The notes under the pieces are model-generated. The model was not told where the DNA came from, ran no database searches, and saw nothing but the letters and a program-made list of their open reading frames with translations. Below, piece by piece: positions 23,055 through 31,288 of a stretch of DNA of 64,000 bases; the stretch's first letter is position 1, and each line of letters opens with the position of its first letter. This stretch comes from Arthrobacter sp. CDRTa11. Its GTDB lineage: Bacteria; Actinomycetota; Actinomycetes; Actinomycetales; Micrococcaceae. Location: positions 4,774,001 through 4,838,000 of the forward strand of contig NZ_CP044532.1 in NCBI RefSeq assembly GCF_026427775.1, in the 5' to 3' direction. The position numbers and the translations under genes are program-made.

Positions 23055-23462
23055 ATGGAACGTGTTCCTGAAAATACGGAATCAATCGAGGATTTTTTTG
23101 CCCGCTACATGCGGTACCTCACCGAGGGCAATATTGAAGGCCTCGTAAACATCTATAACTACCCTGCCCTGGCAGTAACGGCCGCAGGATGCCTGGCGGT
23201 GACCGAACCGCCACAAACCCGCGAGTTTTTCAGTCAAGGCCAGGAGTTCTACCGCTCCCGCGGAATACAGGGTGTGAGGGTCCGGGAGATCGTCACCGAC
23301 GTTGAAGTTCCGGGCATCTGGATAGGGCACCTGGTCATGGAAAACCTTGACGACGGCGGCTCCCCCGTGAGCCTGGAACGGAACGCCTACCAGGTGGTGA
23401 CGGCGCCGGACGGCGGCCGGCGGATCGCGGTGTCCACCCCGCTGGATCCAGTCCCCTCATAG
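23055..23462 (+). CDS. SnoaL/NTF2-like protein
   Basis: This 135-residue protein has the size and strand/helix order of the NTF2-like superfamily. The N-terminal helix SIEDFFARYMRYLTEGNIEGLVNIYNYPALAV resembles the usual cone opening, followed by a REFFSQGQEFYRSRGIQ helix and three long strands. The start at 23055 (MERVPENTE) is preferred over the upstream in-frame ATG because helix 1 begins just after it. The ligand is unknown. Confidence 0.7.
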   Translation: MERVPENTESIEDFFARYMRYLTEGNIEGLVNIYNYPALAVTAAGCLAVTEPPQTREFFSQGQEFYRSRGIQGVRVREIVTDVEVPGIWIGHLVMENLDDGGSPVSLERNAYQVVTAPDGGRRIAVSTPLDPVPS

Positions 23463-23595
23463 GCCCGGCCCTCATGGGCAGGCCTTGCATAAGCCCGGCC
23501 TCGCAGGCGGGTCTGCCACGCAGACCTCGTTAAGAGCCCACCGCGTTACGATGAAGCTCAGGCGTGCAGGAACACTGCCTCCCCTTAAGGCAACA

Positions 23596-24177
23596 ATGTT
23601 TCGACGCAGGAGCTACCCCCGAAGAGGTACGTTGCACCACATCGAGTCCTCGCAGTTACTGGGCAACATCCAGGTCCGGCTGCTCCACCGGGATGATGCG
23701 CCATTGCTGAGCCTGGCCTATGCCCGGAACCGGGCACACCTGGCGCCCTGGGAGCCGGCCCGTGCGGATGAGTTCTTCACCCCCGCACACCAGCTCGGAC
23801 TCATCCACAGCAAGCTCGCCCAGCATTCAGTGGGGCAGGAAATTCCCTGGGTCCTGCTGGATGGCGGCCGGATCATCGGCGCCGTCACTTTGACGGGCAT
23901 TGTCCGGGGGCCGTTCCTCAACGCCCATCTGGGGTACTGGGTGGACAAAGACTACAACGGCCAGGGGATAGGTTCCGCTGCCGTGATGTTCGCCGTGAAC
24001 CATGCCCGCGCGGAGCTCGGCCTCCACCGGGTCCAGGCAGCCACCCTGGTCCACAACGGTGCATCACGGAAGATCCTGCGGCGGGCCGGCTTCCAGGAGA
24101 TTGGCGTGGCCCCAGAGTATCTGCACATCGCCGGCAGCTGGCAGGACCACCTCCTCCACCAGTTGCTCCTGAACTAG
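23596..24177 (+). CDS. GNAT N-acetyltransferase, RimJ-like
   Basis: About 193 residues. The acetyl-CoA-binding segment is NAHLGYWVDKDYNGQGIGSAAVMFAVNHARAELGLHRVQAATLVHNGASRKILRRAGFQEIG, a clear RimJ/RimL GNAT pattern (Q/RxxGxG plus N..S...L...GF). The N-terminal QVRLLHRDDAPLLSLAYARNRAHLAPWEP is the usual first strand. Alternative starts exist at 23551 and 23485. The ATG at 23596 follows AAGG and still leaves a basic leader. The substrate, a protein N-terminus or a small amine, is not known. Confidence 0.87.
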   Translation: MFRRRSYPRRGTLHHIESSQLLGNIQVRLLHRDDAPLLSLAYARNRAHLAPWEPARADEFFTPAHQLGLIHSKLAQHSVGQEIPWVLLDGGRIIGAVTLTGIVRGPFLNAHLGYWVDKDYNGQGIGSAAVMFAVNHARAELGLHRVQAATLVHNGASRKILRRAGFQEIGVAPEYLHIAGSWQDHLLHQLLLN

Positions 24178-24232
24178 CCCCGGCCATTTCCGGCACCAGA
24201 TCCGAGAACCAAACCAGCGGAAGGCACCCATC

Positions 24233-25474
24233 ATGAGCAACGAGGCCGTGAGCAGCGAAACTATGAGTAACGAGGCCCTGAAAGCTGACGCCCGTACCGC
24301 CGTCATCCTCGGCGGCGCCCGCACTCCCTTTGGACGTTTCCGGGGCAGCCTGGCCGCGCTGTCAGCCAGTGAACTGGGCGCACACGCCATCCGCAGCGCC
24401 CTGGAACGCACAGGCGTAGATCCCGGGCAGGTCCAGGCCGTGATCGTGGGCCAGGTCATCCAGGCAGGAGCAGGGCAAGGACCCGCCCGGCAGGCAAGCC
24501 TGGCGGCCGGCATTGGCTGGGACGTTCCCACGGTAACCATTAACAAGCTCTGCCTGTCCGGACTCACAGCAGTGATCGACGCTGCCAGGATGATCCGGGC
24601 CGGCGAGGCAGACTTCATCGTGGCCGGTGGCCAGGAATCCATGAGCAACGCCCCGCACCTATTTCAGGGCCTGCGCCACGGCGTGGCCATCGGCGACGCC
24701 CCGCTGGTTGATGCACTGAATTTCGATGCCCTGCAGGATCCCGTTTCCGGTGTTTTGCAGGGCGCCGCCACCGATGCAGGCAACGCCGAACGCGGAATCA
24801 GCCGGGCGGACCAGGACGAGGTTGCCGCCACGTCCCATCAGCGCTCGGAGGCGGCCAGGTCCGCCGGCCTGTTTGCTGCAGAGATCGCGCCCGTCAAAGT
24901 ACCGCAGCGCCGCGGTCCCGCACTGATGGTGGATTCCGATGAAGGCATCCGTCCGGGTACGACGACGGAGGCACTGGCGGCGCTGAAGCCCGCCTTCTCC
25001 GCGGCGGCGTCAGCCACTATCACCGCCGGATCCGCCTCTCCACTCTCCGACGGCGCGGCCGCCGTCGTGGTTGCCAGCAAAGCCGCCGCGGAACGTGCCG
25101 GGCTCAGCTGGATCGCCGAGATCCGAAGCCACGGCCAGACCGCAGGCCCGGACGCTTCCCTGCATTCCCAGCCGTCGCGCGCCATCGAACGCGCCCTGGC
25201 AGCGGAAGGACTCGGCGTAGCTGACCTGGACCTCATCGAAATCAATGAAGCCTTCGCGTCCGTGATCATCCAGTCGGCCCGGGACCTGGGCGTCAGCACG
25301 GAGCGGATCAACGCCGAGGGCGGCGCCATCGCCTTGGGCCACCCCGTAGGCGCCTCAGGCGCACGGCTGGTGCTGCACCAGGCATTGGCTCTGCAGCGGC
25401 GTGGCGGCGGCACTGGGGTTGTGTCCCTCTGCGGCGGCGGAGGCCAGGGCGAGGCGCTCATCCTCAAGGCCTGA
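24233..25474 (+). CDS. Acetyl-CoA C-acyltransferase (thiolase)
   Basis: This 413-residue protein has all thiolase motifs: nucleophile Cys in INKLCLSGLTAVIDAARMI, NEAFAS with the catalytic Asn/Glu block, the active-site His in GGAIALGHPVGASGARL, and the second Cys in VVSLCGGGGQGEA. It catalyses reversible thiolytic condensation of acyl-CoAs in fatty-acid breakdown or acetoacetyl-CoA formation. No other beta-oxidation gene is next to it. Confidence 0.95.
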   Translation: MSNEAVSSETMSNEALKADARTAVILGGARTPFGRFRGSLAALSASELGAHAIRSALERTGVDPGQVQAVIVGQVIQAGAGQGPARQASLAAGIGWDVPTVTINKLCLSGLTAVIDAARMIRAGEADFIVAGGQESMSNAPHLFQGLRHGVAIGDAPLVDALNFDALQDPVSGVLQGAATDAGNAERGISRADQDEVAATSHQRSEAARSAGLFAAEIAPVKVPQRRGPALMVDSDEGIRPGTTTEALAALKPAFSAAASATITAGSASPLSDGAAAVVVASKAAAERAGLSWIAEIRSHGQTAGPDASLHSQPSRAIERALAAEGLGVADLDLIEINEAFASVIIQSARDLGVSTERINAEGGAIALGHPVGASGARLVLHQALALQRRGGGTGVVSLCGGGGQGEALILKA

Positions 25475-25535
25475 AAACTGCGGCGCGCCAGGCGCAAGGA
25501 ACCCGGGAGGGACCCAGACGAACCGCGTTGATGGG

Positions 25536-25736
25536 TCAGCGCTTGCCGTACTTCCGGTGAACTGCCTGCTTGCTCACACCCAGGCACAGGGCGATCGCTT
25601 CCCAGGAGAGCCCGGCCTGGCGGGCGTTCCTGACCAGTGCAGCTTCGGCCCGCCCTACTTCCTTCTGCAGCTCCGCCACGGCATAGAGTGCCTCGGCAGG
25701 GCCCTTTCCATCCATCGATCCAACGAGTGTCTTCAT
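25536..25736 (-). CDS. Small helix-turn-helix regulator
   Basis: This 66-residue protein has a C-terminal HTH (AGLSWEAIALCLGVSKQAVHRKYGKR), with the sigma-70 region 4-like pattern WxxIAxxLGVSKQAVHRKY. The N-terminal half is a helix (PAEALYAVAELQKEVGRAEAALVRNARQ), probably for dimerisation. The start is fixed by a strong GGAGGTGG ribosome site 6 bases before the ATG at 25736. A longer frame reaches 25787, but it would run through the palindromic operators, so it is less likely. Confidence 0.87.
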   Translation of the reverse strand: MKTLVGSMDGKGPAEALYAVAELQKEVGRAEAALVRNARQAGLSWEAIALCLGVSKQAVHRKYGKR

Positions 25737-25753
25737 TCGGTCCACCTCCACGG

Positions 25754-25799
25754 CGTCAACATTAGTTGACGATGCTCTGGCCGTCAACCTACGTTGACG
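25754..25799. promoter_or_regulatory. Twin palindromic operators upstream of the HTH gene
   Basis: There are two 18-base dyads of the form CGTCAAC-n4-GTTGACG, at 25754-25771 (spacer ATTA) and 25782-25799 (spacer CTAC). Their centres are 28 bases apart and they lie directly before the ribosome site of the HTH gene. Both have perfect 7-base arms. This is strong evidence for autoregulation by the adjacent dimeric HTH protein, inferred from position. Confidence 0.8.
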
Positions 25800-25817
25800 C
25801 CTCAGGCTGGAGGAGCC

Positions 25818-26294
25818 TCAGGCTGGAGGAGCCGCGTGCACTGTGAGCGGGACCAGGCGGTGGGCGCAGGAGGCACGTTCCAGGCTCAGGGTGCCCGGGT
25901 CGGCCCTGTTGTTAACGCCGGTGTCATCACACCAGTCCACGCCGTACGGGACAGCGCTGACGCCGCCCTCTCCGGCAGCCATGGTGTCCGGAACGGTGAA
26001 GACAAAGGTGAAGGCGCCGTCGTCGGTCATGGGAGCGAGCTCCTCCAGGACCGTCTGCCCCGCAGCGTCCGTCACCGTAACCTGGATGCGCGCATCCGCG
26101 CCGTATAGCGCGTCGCAGGTAGTGTCCTGCGCGGAGACCGTCACCTGCCCGCCGGCCTGAACGGCCGACGGCGAGACAAAGTATTCCGGCGGCCCGCACG
26201 GCGGCGGGGCGAAGGGGTCCCGGCAGCCTGCCAGTGCAAAGGCAAGGGAGGCAACAGCCATCACGCCCGCGGTCAGGCGCTGCGCGCTCAGCAC
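25818..26294 (-). CDS. Putative lipoprotein
   Basis: This 158-residue secreted protein has a lipobox (signal segment VMAVASLAFALAGC). The mature part is beta-rich with an Ig-like pattern (VSPSAVQAGGQVTVSAQ, ARIQVTVTDAAGQTVLEEL, GAFTFVFTVPDT) and Cys pairs. The fold resembles adhesive or periplasmic-like binding domains, but no function is assigned. The start is GTG at 26294. Confidence 0.8.
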   Translation of the reverse strand: MLSAQRLTAGVMAVASLAFALAGCRDPFAPPPCGPPEYFVSPSAVQAGGQVTVSAQDTTCDALYGADARIQVTVTDAAGQTVLEELAPMTDDGAFTFVFTVPDTMAAGEGGVSAVPYGVDWCDDTGVNNRADPGTLSLERASCAHRLVPLTVHAAPPA

Positions 26295-26451
26295 TGACGG
26301 CCTTCCCGCTGTTTCCCCACACAGTGTTTCCGTACAGAGCGTTTAGCCATATCCTGCTGTTTCCCCATACCGTGATTGTCCGGCATGGCGTTGGTTACGC
26401 AACATGACGACGGCGGCGGTGCGGGGCGGCGGGGCAGGTGTTACGTTTTTG

Positions 26452-26566
26452 GGCAGTAATGAGTACCGGCGCCAAGCCCTGACTGGCCGGTCGGCAACCC
26501 TCCTTTCGCGGCGGGGTGCCTCAGGTGAATACTCGGCATATCGAAAAATTCGAGCTGCAAGCGTGA
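26452..26566 (+). ncRNA. SAM-IV riboswitch
   Basis: The leader contains the diagnostic SAM-IV order: ATGAGTACCGGCGCCAAGCC, GGTCGGCAACCCTCC, the GGGGTGCC return strand, CAGGTGA, then closing TACT and a downstream hairpin (TCGAA/TTCGA) followed by TGCAAGCGTG. The P1 arms AGTA (26455) and TACT (26530) enclose the core. It ends a few bases before the AAGGAG ribosome site of the DUF1737 gene, so control is probably translational. SAM would repress the sulfhydrylase operon. Confidence 0.9.
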
Positions 26567-26582
26567 GAGAAGGAGATCCGTC

Positions 26583-26861
26583 GTGACAGACGCACCTGCC
26601 ACAGAAGAAAAGCTGTCCTACCGACTGATCACGGGGCCGGATGACCGCTCCTTCTGTGAGCGGATTTCAACCGCATTGGAGGAGGGCTACGTCCTGCACG
26701 GCAGCCCGGCCGCAACTTTTAACGGCAGCAGCGTGATCGTGGCGCAGGCCCTGGTCCTCCCGGCTGCGATCGCCTCCGCGGATGCCGCCGTCGCCACTGC
26801 CGTGGACGATCTCGAAACTGCCGGGGAAGAGCTCGAATTCGACGGCGAGGGCCACGCATGA
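26583..26861 (+). CDS. DUF1737 protein
   Basis: This 92-residue protein has a central domain reading YRLITGPDDRSFCERISTALEEGYVLHGSPAATFNG, a DUF1737 pattern, followed by an acidic helical C-terminus. It starts with GTG and is the first gene after the SAM-IV riboswitch. The stop overlaps the rhodanese start as ATGA. The biochemical role is unknown; the context suggests sulfur amino-acid metabolism. Confidence 0.82.
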   Translation: MTDAPATEEKLSYRLITGPDDRSFCERISTALEEGYVLHGSPAATFNGSSVIVAQALVLPAAIASADAAVATAVDDLETAGEELEFDGEGHA

Positions 26862-27268
26862 GCTACGCAGGAGACCTCACCCCGCAGGAAGCTTGGACCA
26901 AGCTGGAGCAGGGCGCCATCCTGGTGGATGTGCGCACTGAGGGCGAATGGGCGCATATTGGCATCCCGGACACCAAGGCAACGGACAACGATCCCCTCTT
27001 CATCCAGTGGACGTTCCCGGGCGGCATCCCCAACCCCGATTTCATCACTGACCTGACACAACAGGCACCCGAGGACGCCGGCACCGAACTGGTGTTCCTG
27101 TGCCGCTCCGGGGCCCGGTCCATAGCTGCAGCCATCGCCGCCACCCAGGCAGGCTACACGTCCTACAACGTCCTTGAGGGCTTTGAAGGCGAGCCGGACC
27201 GCTACGGCGAACGCACCGTCAATGGCTGGAAGAACCGCGGCCTGCCTACGAATCTGGGAACGAACTAA
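26858..27268 (+). CDS. Rhodanese-like sulfurtransferase
   Basis: This 136-residue single rhodanese domain opens with AWTKLEQGAILVDVRTEGEWAHIGIPD, the usual CH2A region. The active-site loop is FLCRSGARSIAAA, with the nucleophilic Cys that carries persulfide. It is translationally coupled to the DUF1737 gene and directly followed by metZ with no gap. It may deliver or handle sulfide for homocysteine formation. Confidence 0.92.
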   Translation: MSYAGDLTPQEAWTKLEQGAILVDVRTEGEWAHIGIPDTKATDNDPLFIQWTFPGGIPNPDFITDLTQQAPEDAGTELVFLCRSGARSIAAAIAATQAGYTSYNVLEGFEGEPDRYGERTVNGWKNRGLPTNLGTN

Positions 27269-28477
27269 GTGACATTCAACGAAGATGCCGCCGGCTGGAG
27301 CCCTGACACCCAGGCAGTCCGCGGCGGGCTGGACCGCACCAATTTCCAGGAGACCGCCGAGCCGGTCTTCCTGAACTCCGGGTTCGTCTACGAATCGGCC
27401 GCCGCCGCCGAACGCGCCTTCACCGGCGAGGACGAACGCTTTGTCTACTCACGCTACGGCAACCCCTCCGTAGCCACCTTCCAGGAACGGCTCCGCCTCC
27501 TCGAGGGCACCGAGGCATGCTTTGCGACGGCGTCGGGAATGTCCGCCGTTTTCACCGCCCTGGGTGCCCTGCTGGCTGCCGGTGACCGCGTGGTTGCGGC
27601 CCGCTCGCTGTTCGGTTCCTGTTTCGTGATTTTGAACGAGATCCTGCCGCGCTGGGGCGTGGAGACCGTCTTTGTGGATGGCCCGGACCTGGACCAGTGG
27701 CGTGACGCGTTGTCCCAGCCCACCACCGCCGTCTTCTTCGAGTCGCCGTCCAACCCGATGCAGGAAATCGTGGACATCGCGGCAGTCAGCGAACTGGCGC
27801 ATGCGGCCGGTGCCACCGTCGTCGTCGACAATGTCTTTGCCACTCCCCTGCTGCAGCGCTGCGGCCAGCTGGGCGCGGACGTCATTGTCTACTCCGGCAC
27901 CAAGCACATCGACGGCCAGGGCCGTGTCATGGGCGGGGCGATCCTGGGCACCAAGGAATTCATCGACGGCCCCGTGAAGCAGCTCATGCGCCACACCGGA
28001 CCCTCGCTGTCCGCCTTCAACGCCTGGGTCCTCACCAAGGGGCTGGAGACCATGGCGCTGCGCGTCAACCACTCCTCCGCCACCGCCCTGAGGCTGGCCG
28101 AATGGCTGGAGCAGCAGCCTGCGGTCAGCTGGGTCAAATACCCGCTGCTGAAGTCCCACCCACAGTATGAGCTGGCCGCCAAGCAGATGAAGGCCGGCGG
28201 CACCGTGCTGACCCTTGAATTGGCGACGACGGCCGGCCGCTCGGGCAAGGAGGCCGCCTTTGCGCTGCTGGACGGGCTGCGGATCATCGACATCTCCAAC
28301 AACCTCGGCGACGCCAAGTCCCTTATCACCCACCCGGCCACCACCACGCACCGCGCCATGGGTCCCGAAGGCCGTGCCGCCATTGGCCTGAGCGACGGCG
28401 TGGTGCGGCTGTCCGTGGGCCTCGAAGACGCGGATGACCTGATCGGCGACCTGGAGCGGGCGCTCAAGCAGATCTGA
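27269..28477 (+). CDS. metZ: O-succinylhomoserine sulfhydrylase
   Basis: This 402-residue protein is of the Cys/Met-metabolism PLP family. The PLP lysine lies in DVIVYSGTKHIDGQGRVMGGAI. Other family blocks are RYGNPSVATFQERL.LLEG and FFESPSNPMQEIVDIAAVSELAHAAGATVVVDNVFATPLLQ. It makes homocysteine from O-succinylhomoserine (possibly O-acetylhomoserine) and sulfide. The HIDGQGR variant after the PLP Lys is typical of MetZ. The GTG start is directly after the rhodanese stop. It is the last gene of the SAM-IV-regulated operon. Confidence 0.93.
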   Translation: MTFNEDAAGWSPDTQAVRGGLDRTNFQETAEPVFLNSGFVYESAAAAERAFTGEDERFVYSRYGNPSVATFQERLRLLEGTEACFATASGMSAVFTALGALLAAGDRVVAARSLFGSCFVILNEILPRWGVETVFVDGPDLDQWRDALSQPTTAVFFESPSNPMQEIVDIAAVSELAHAAGATVVVDNVFATPLLQRCGQLGADVIVYSGTKHIDGQGRVMGGAILGTKEFIDGPVKQLMRHTGPSLSAFNAWVLTKGLETMALRVNHSSATALRLAEWLEQQPAVSWVKYPLLKSHPQYELAAKQMKAGGTVLTLELATTAGRSGKEAAFALLDGLRIIDISNNLGDAKSLITHPATTTHRAMGPEGRAAIGLSDGVVRLSVGLEDADDLIGDLERALKQI

Positions 28478-28486
28478 CGTTGCCCT

Positions 28487-28792
28487 CTAATCCACGCCGT
28501 GGACTTCGAACCGCACCGCCACGTCGTCACCGGCGCTGATCCGGGCTGCGTCCCTCACGGCTTTCTTGACGGGCAGCAGGTAAGAACCGCTTTTGCTGTC
28601 CGGGAAGAGCGACGTCTGCCAGGTGTGGCCGGAGATTTCGGCGCTGACCCTGATGGATCCGAAGCCTTTGCTGAGCGAGCCCGCGTCATCGCGGACGTCC
28701 TCTGCAATGTCCACGGGGAGAGTCAGGAAGTGCCAACCCGCTTCTTCCGGGATATGCCACAGTTTGGCGTGAAAAGAGTACGACGACGTCAC
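28487..28792 (-). CDS. DUF1905 family protein
   Basis: About 101 residues: YSFHAKLWHIPEEAGWHFLTLPVDIAEDVR followed by GSIRVSAEISGHTWQTSLFPDSKSGSYLLPVKKAVRDAARISAGDDVAVRFEV, a clear DUF1905 beta-barrel pattern. The GTG at 28792 is preferred; an ATG at 28828 would add 12 basic residues. It is convergent with metZ (9-base gap). The function is unknown. Confidence 0.87.
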   Translation of the reverse strand: MTSSYSFHAKLWHIPEEAGWHFLTLPVDIAEDVRDDAGSLSKGFGSIRVSAEISGHTWQTSLFPDSKSGSYLLPVKKAVRDAARISAGDDVAVRFEVHGVD

Positions 28793-28834
28793 GCGCCTGA
28801 GTATTCCATGCCGGCCTGGCGGCCGCACTCCTCC

Positions 28835-28925
28835 GCGCGAACGGACACTTCAGGCCCTCCCCACGAGCGAACTGGCAGATAATGCCCCCAAAGGGCGATT
28901 ATTGCGTCATTATCTGCCTGTTCGC
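28835..28925. repeat. Compound intergenic repeat (families 2 and 3)
   Basis: GCGCGAACGGACACTTCAGG (28835) is a member of the same family as the units near 32680 and 52413. It is followed by a palindrome with arms 28867-28884 (GCGAACTGGCAGATAATG) and 28908-28925 (CATTATCTGCCTGTTCGC), with 17 of 18 positions paired. The palindrome matches the element at 31271. The stretch lies upstream of the DUF1905 gene and just after the lysG 3' end. Confidence 0.8.
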
Positions 28926-28944
28926 GATCTGCCTGGGACTGGCG

Positions 28945-29847
28945 TCAGGATTGTGGCTGGCGGAGCTGTCGGGTCGCGGCCTCGCGGACCGCGGCAGTTA
29001 GCTGGTTGAGCATCAGGGAGTCTATCTTCCAGCGCTGCCAGTACAGCGAGACATCCACAGGATGCGCAGGCGCCAATTCCACCAGTTCGCCGTTCCGGAT
29101 ATCAGCCAGGCAGTGCTGCTCGGGCAACAATCCCCATCCCAGCCCCAGCCGGATGGCCTGGGCGAACTCGGCCGACGACGGCACGTAGTGCCGCGGCGCG
29201 GTCAGTTCAGCGCCGGTCAGCGCCCGGAAGAAGCCACCCTGCAACTCGTCCTTGCGGTCAAAATCCATCACCGGTGCCGCACTTCCGGCGGTAAGGTCCG
29301 GCCCGTCCGGCCACCAGCGCCGGACATAACCGGAGCTGGCCACGGCCCGGTATCTCATGGCCCCCAGCGGCTCCACTTTGCAGCCCTGGACCGGCTCCGG
29401 CGTAGCCGTCACAGCTGCCATCACGGCCCCGGTGCGCAGGAGCTGCGCGGAGTGCTGTTCATCCTCCCGGTGAAGTTCAAAAAAGGCCCCGACGTCGGCG
29501 GGAAGGCTTGCCAGCGCCGCCAGGAACCACGTGGACAGCGAGTCTGCATTCACCACCAGGGGAATCGGCGCGCCCGCGCTGTCACTGCTGTCGCCGAGCT
29601 CGCGCCGGGCGTCCCATTCCAGTTGCCGTACCTGGCGGGCGAAGCGCAGGACCGCCGCACCTGCCGCCGTGGGCAGGACGGGGTTGGTCCGCTGAAGCAG
29701 GATTTGCCCTGCCGCATCCTCCATCGCTTTCAGCCGCTGGGAAACGGCAGACGGCGTGACAATCAGGCTCCGCGCAGCGGCCTCAAGCGTCCCCTCATCC
29801 ACCACGGCAGCAAAGGTCCGCAACTGCTCCAACTGGAAGCTTCTCAT
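28945..29847 (-). CDS. lysG: LysR-type regulator, LysG/ArgP-like
   Basis: This 300-residue protein has an N-terminal winged HTH (LEQLRTFAAVVDEGTLEAAARSLIVTPSAVSQRLKAMEDAAGQILLQRTNPVLPTAAG), the ArgP/LysG pattern. The remainder is an effector-binding domain. It is divergent from the adjacent lysE-type exporter, the standard arrangement in which LysG plus lysine or arginine activates lysE. Confidence 0.93.
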   Translation of the reverse strand: MRSFQLEQLRTFAAVVDEGTLEAAARSLIVTPSAVSQRLKAMEDAAGQILLQRTNPVLPTAAGAAVLRFARQVRQLEWDARRELGDSSDSAGAPIPLVVNADSLSTWFLAALASLPADVGAFFELHREDEQHSAQLLRTGAVMAAVTATPEPVQGCKVEPLGAMRYRAVASSGYVRRWWPDGPDLTAGSAAPVMDFDRKDELQGGFFRALTGAELTAPRHYVPSSAEFAQAIRLGLGWGLLPEQHCLADIRNGELVELAPAHPVDVSLYWQRWKIDSLMLNQLTAAVREAATRQLRQPQS

Positions 29848-29916
29848 TAGCTTTCCTTACTATTCCTAAGAATGTTTAGCTGGATTAACTGTAAGGGTCA
29901 CTTTACGTTGGAGCAT
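29848..29916. promoter_or_regulatory. Divergent lysG-lysE promoter region
   Basis: This 69-base A+T-rich spacer (TTTCCTTACTATTCCTAAGA then GTTTAGCTGGATTAACTGTA) lies between the divergent start codons. Imperfect dyads such as CTTACTATTCCTAAG are plausible LysG sites. Positions are inferred from layout only. Confidence 0.5.
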
Positions 29917-30540
29917 ATGTATCTGACTGAACTTCTGACCACCACAGCGCTCGGCTTCGGCACGGGGCTGGCCCTCATCGTTGCCATCGGCAGCCAGAAC
30001 GCGTTTGTCCTCCGGCAGGGCATCCGGGGCGAGCATGTGGCGGCCGTCGTCCTGGTCTGCGGCGTCTCGGACGCCCTGCTCATCGCCGCCGGCATCGCGG
30101 GAATCGGAGCTCTTGTGGAGGCGAGTCCGGTGGTGGTTGAGGTTGCACGGTACGCGGGAGCGGCGTTTCTGGTCGCTTATGGCGCCCTGGCAGCCAAGCG
30201 GGCCATCCGCCCTGGAGCCCTGACGGCGTCGGGTCAACAGAATGCCCTCGGTGCCGGGGCGGCAATTTCCACAGTGCTGGCCCTGACGTGGCTCAACCCG
30301 CACGTCTACCTGGATACAGTCCTGCTGCTGGGGTCGGTGGCCAATCAGCAGGCGCAGGACCTGCGGTGGTGGTTTGGGGCCGGGGCCATCGCCGCCAGCA
30401 TCGCCTGGTTCAGCGCCTTGGGCTTCGGGGCACGGGGCCTGCGTCCGTTCTTTGCCCGGCCGTCGTCGTGGCGTGTCCTCGACGGCCTCATCGCCGTGGT
30501 GATGCTGTCGCTCGGAGTGCGCCTGGCGGTGGGCTCTTGA
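29917..30540 (+). CDS. lysE: LysE/ArgO-type basic amino-acid exporter
   Basis: This 207-residue protein has six hydrophobic helices. The signature GFGTGLALIVAIGSQNAFVLRQGIRGEH is the LysE/ArgO start, and LTWLNPHVYLDTVLLLGSVA is the second conserved block. The ATG at 29917 has TTGGAG 6 bases upstream; an in-frame ATG at 29872 would fall in the promoter region. It exports lysine and arginine under LysG control, inferred from the divergent pair. Confidence 0.93.
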   Translation: MYLTELLTTTALGFGTGLALIVAIGSQNAFVLRQGIRGEHVAAVVLVCGVSDALLIAAGIAGIGALVEASPVVVEVARYAGAAFLVAYGALAAKRAIRPGALTASGQQNALGAGAAISTVLALTWLNPHVYLDTVLLLGSVANQQAQDLRWWFGAGAIAASIAWFSALGFGARGLRPFFARPSSWRVLDGLIAVVMLSLGVRLAVGS

Positions 30541-30634
30541 CGGTCCCTGTTGACCGCGGCGGGGCTGCGGCGTAGCTTCATGGTCACCACCGCGATGTAG
30601 CTGGGCCACGCATCCGCCGGACCGGGAGCCAGCC

Positions 30635-31288
30635 ATGACCGCGAAAAAGACAACCAAGGGCAACAGGCCTTACCAGAAGGCGGGGGCCGTCATTGTTGCG
30701 GCAAGCTGCTGCTGGGGAGTGGGGATCTCCTTCGTGGGTATGGTGCACGCCACCAAGGACCCGGCGGCCAGGCTGGCGATGCTCCAGCGCAGCCCCGGCC
30801 TCTGGGTTGCCGGGCAGTTCCTGGCCGCGGCCGGCACCGCCGCGGTTCCCGTCGGATTCGTCCGCTTCGCCCAGGCCGTCCGATCCGGCCCGTCCAGAAG
30901 CCTTGCCTCCGCGGCGGCAGCTGCCCTAATGGCGGGTGCGCCGCTGTTCGTTGTTGCCCTCGCTGACCGCGCTTCGGACCTGGAGAAGTTCGCCTACCGG
31001 CGCGGCGCGAACTGGCCATTCCTGACATACTCCGGCCTGCACATCGGCGCCCTGGCGGCACTGGGCGCCGGGCTCATGCTTTCACCAGTGAAATCCTGGA
31101 CGGGCATTGCGGCAGCTGCCAGCGCTCCCGTGTTCGGCGCAATCCTGGCAGGAACCAAGGACATTCCGCCCTTTGTCTTCTACATGGTGGAGTCCGCGGT
31201 GGGCGTGCACTTGATGCGCTACGAAGAACCCGTGATGCCTGCCGCCAGCAGCCAGGACCCCTCGGCTCAGGCGCGAACAGGCAGATAA
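30635..31288 (+). CDS. Hypothetical membrane protein
   Basis: This 217-residue protein has about five hydrophobic segments (around residues 13-33, 52-74, 86-106, 126-148 and 152-172). No family is recognised; the pattern resembles small actinobacterial DoxX-like or integral membrane proteins of unknown role. The last codons (ARTGR) and the TAA stop lie inside the left arm of the palindromic repeat at 31271, so the repeat insertion appears to have set the present C-terminus. Confidence 0.75.
   Translation: MTAKKTTKGNRPYQKAGAVIVAASCCWGVGISFVGMVHATKDPAARLAMLQRSPGLWVAGQFLAAAGTAAVPVGFVRFAQAVRSGPSRSLASAAAAALMAGAPLFVVALADRASDLEKFAYRRGANWPFLTYSGLHIGALAALGAGLMLSPVKSWTGIAAAASAPVFGAILAGTKDIPPFVFYMVESAVGVHLMRYEEPVMPAASSQDPSAQARTGR

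Noticed and set aside
25737..25787. Longer HTH protein starting at 25787
   Set aside because: It would overlap the twin operators and lacks a ribosome site, whereas GGAGGTGG precedes ATG 25736.
26404..26586. 60-codon plus-strand reading frame
   Set aside because: It lies over the SAM-IV riboswitch and is explained by RNA structure.
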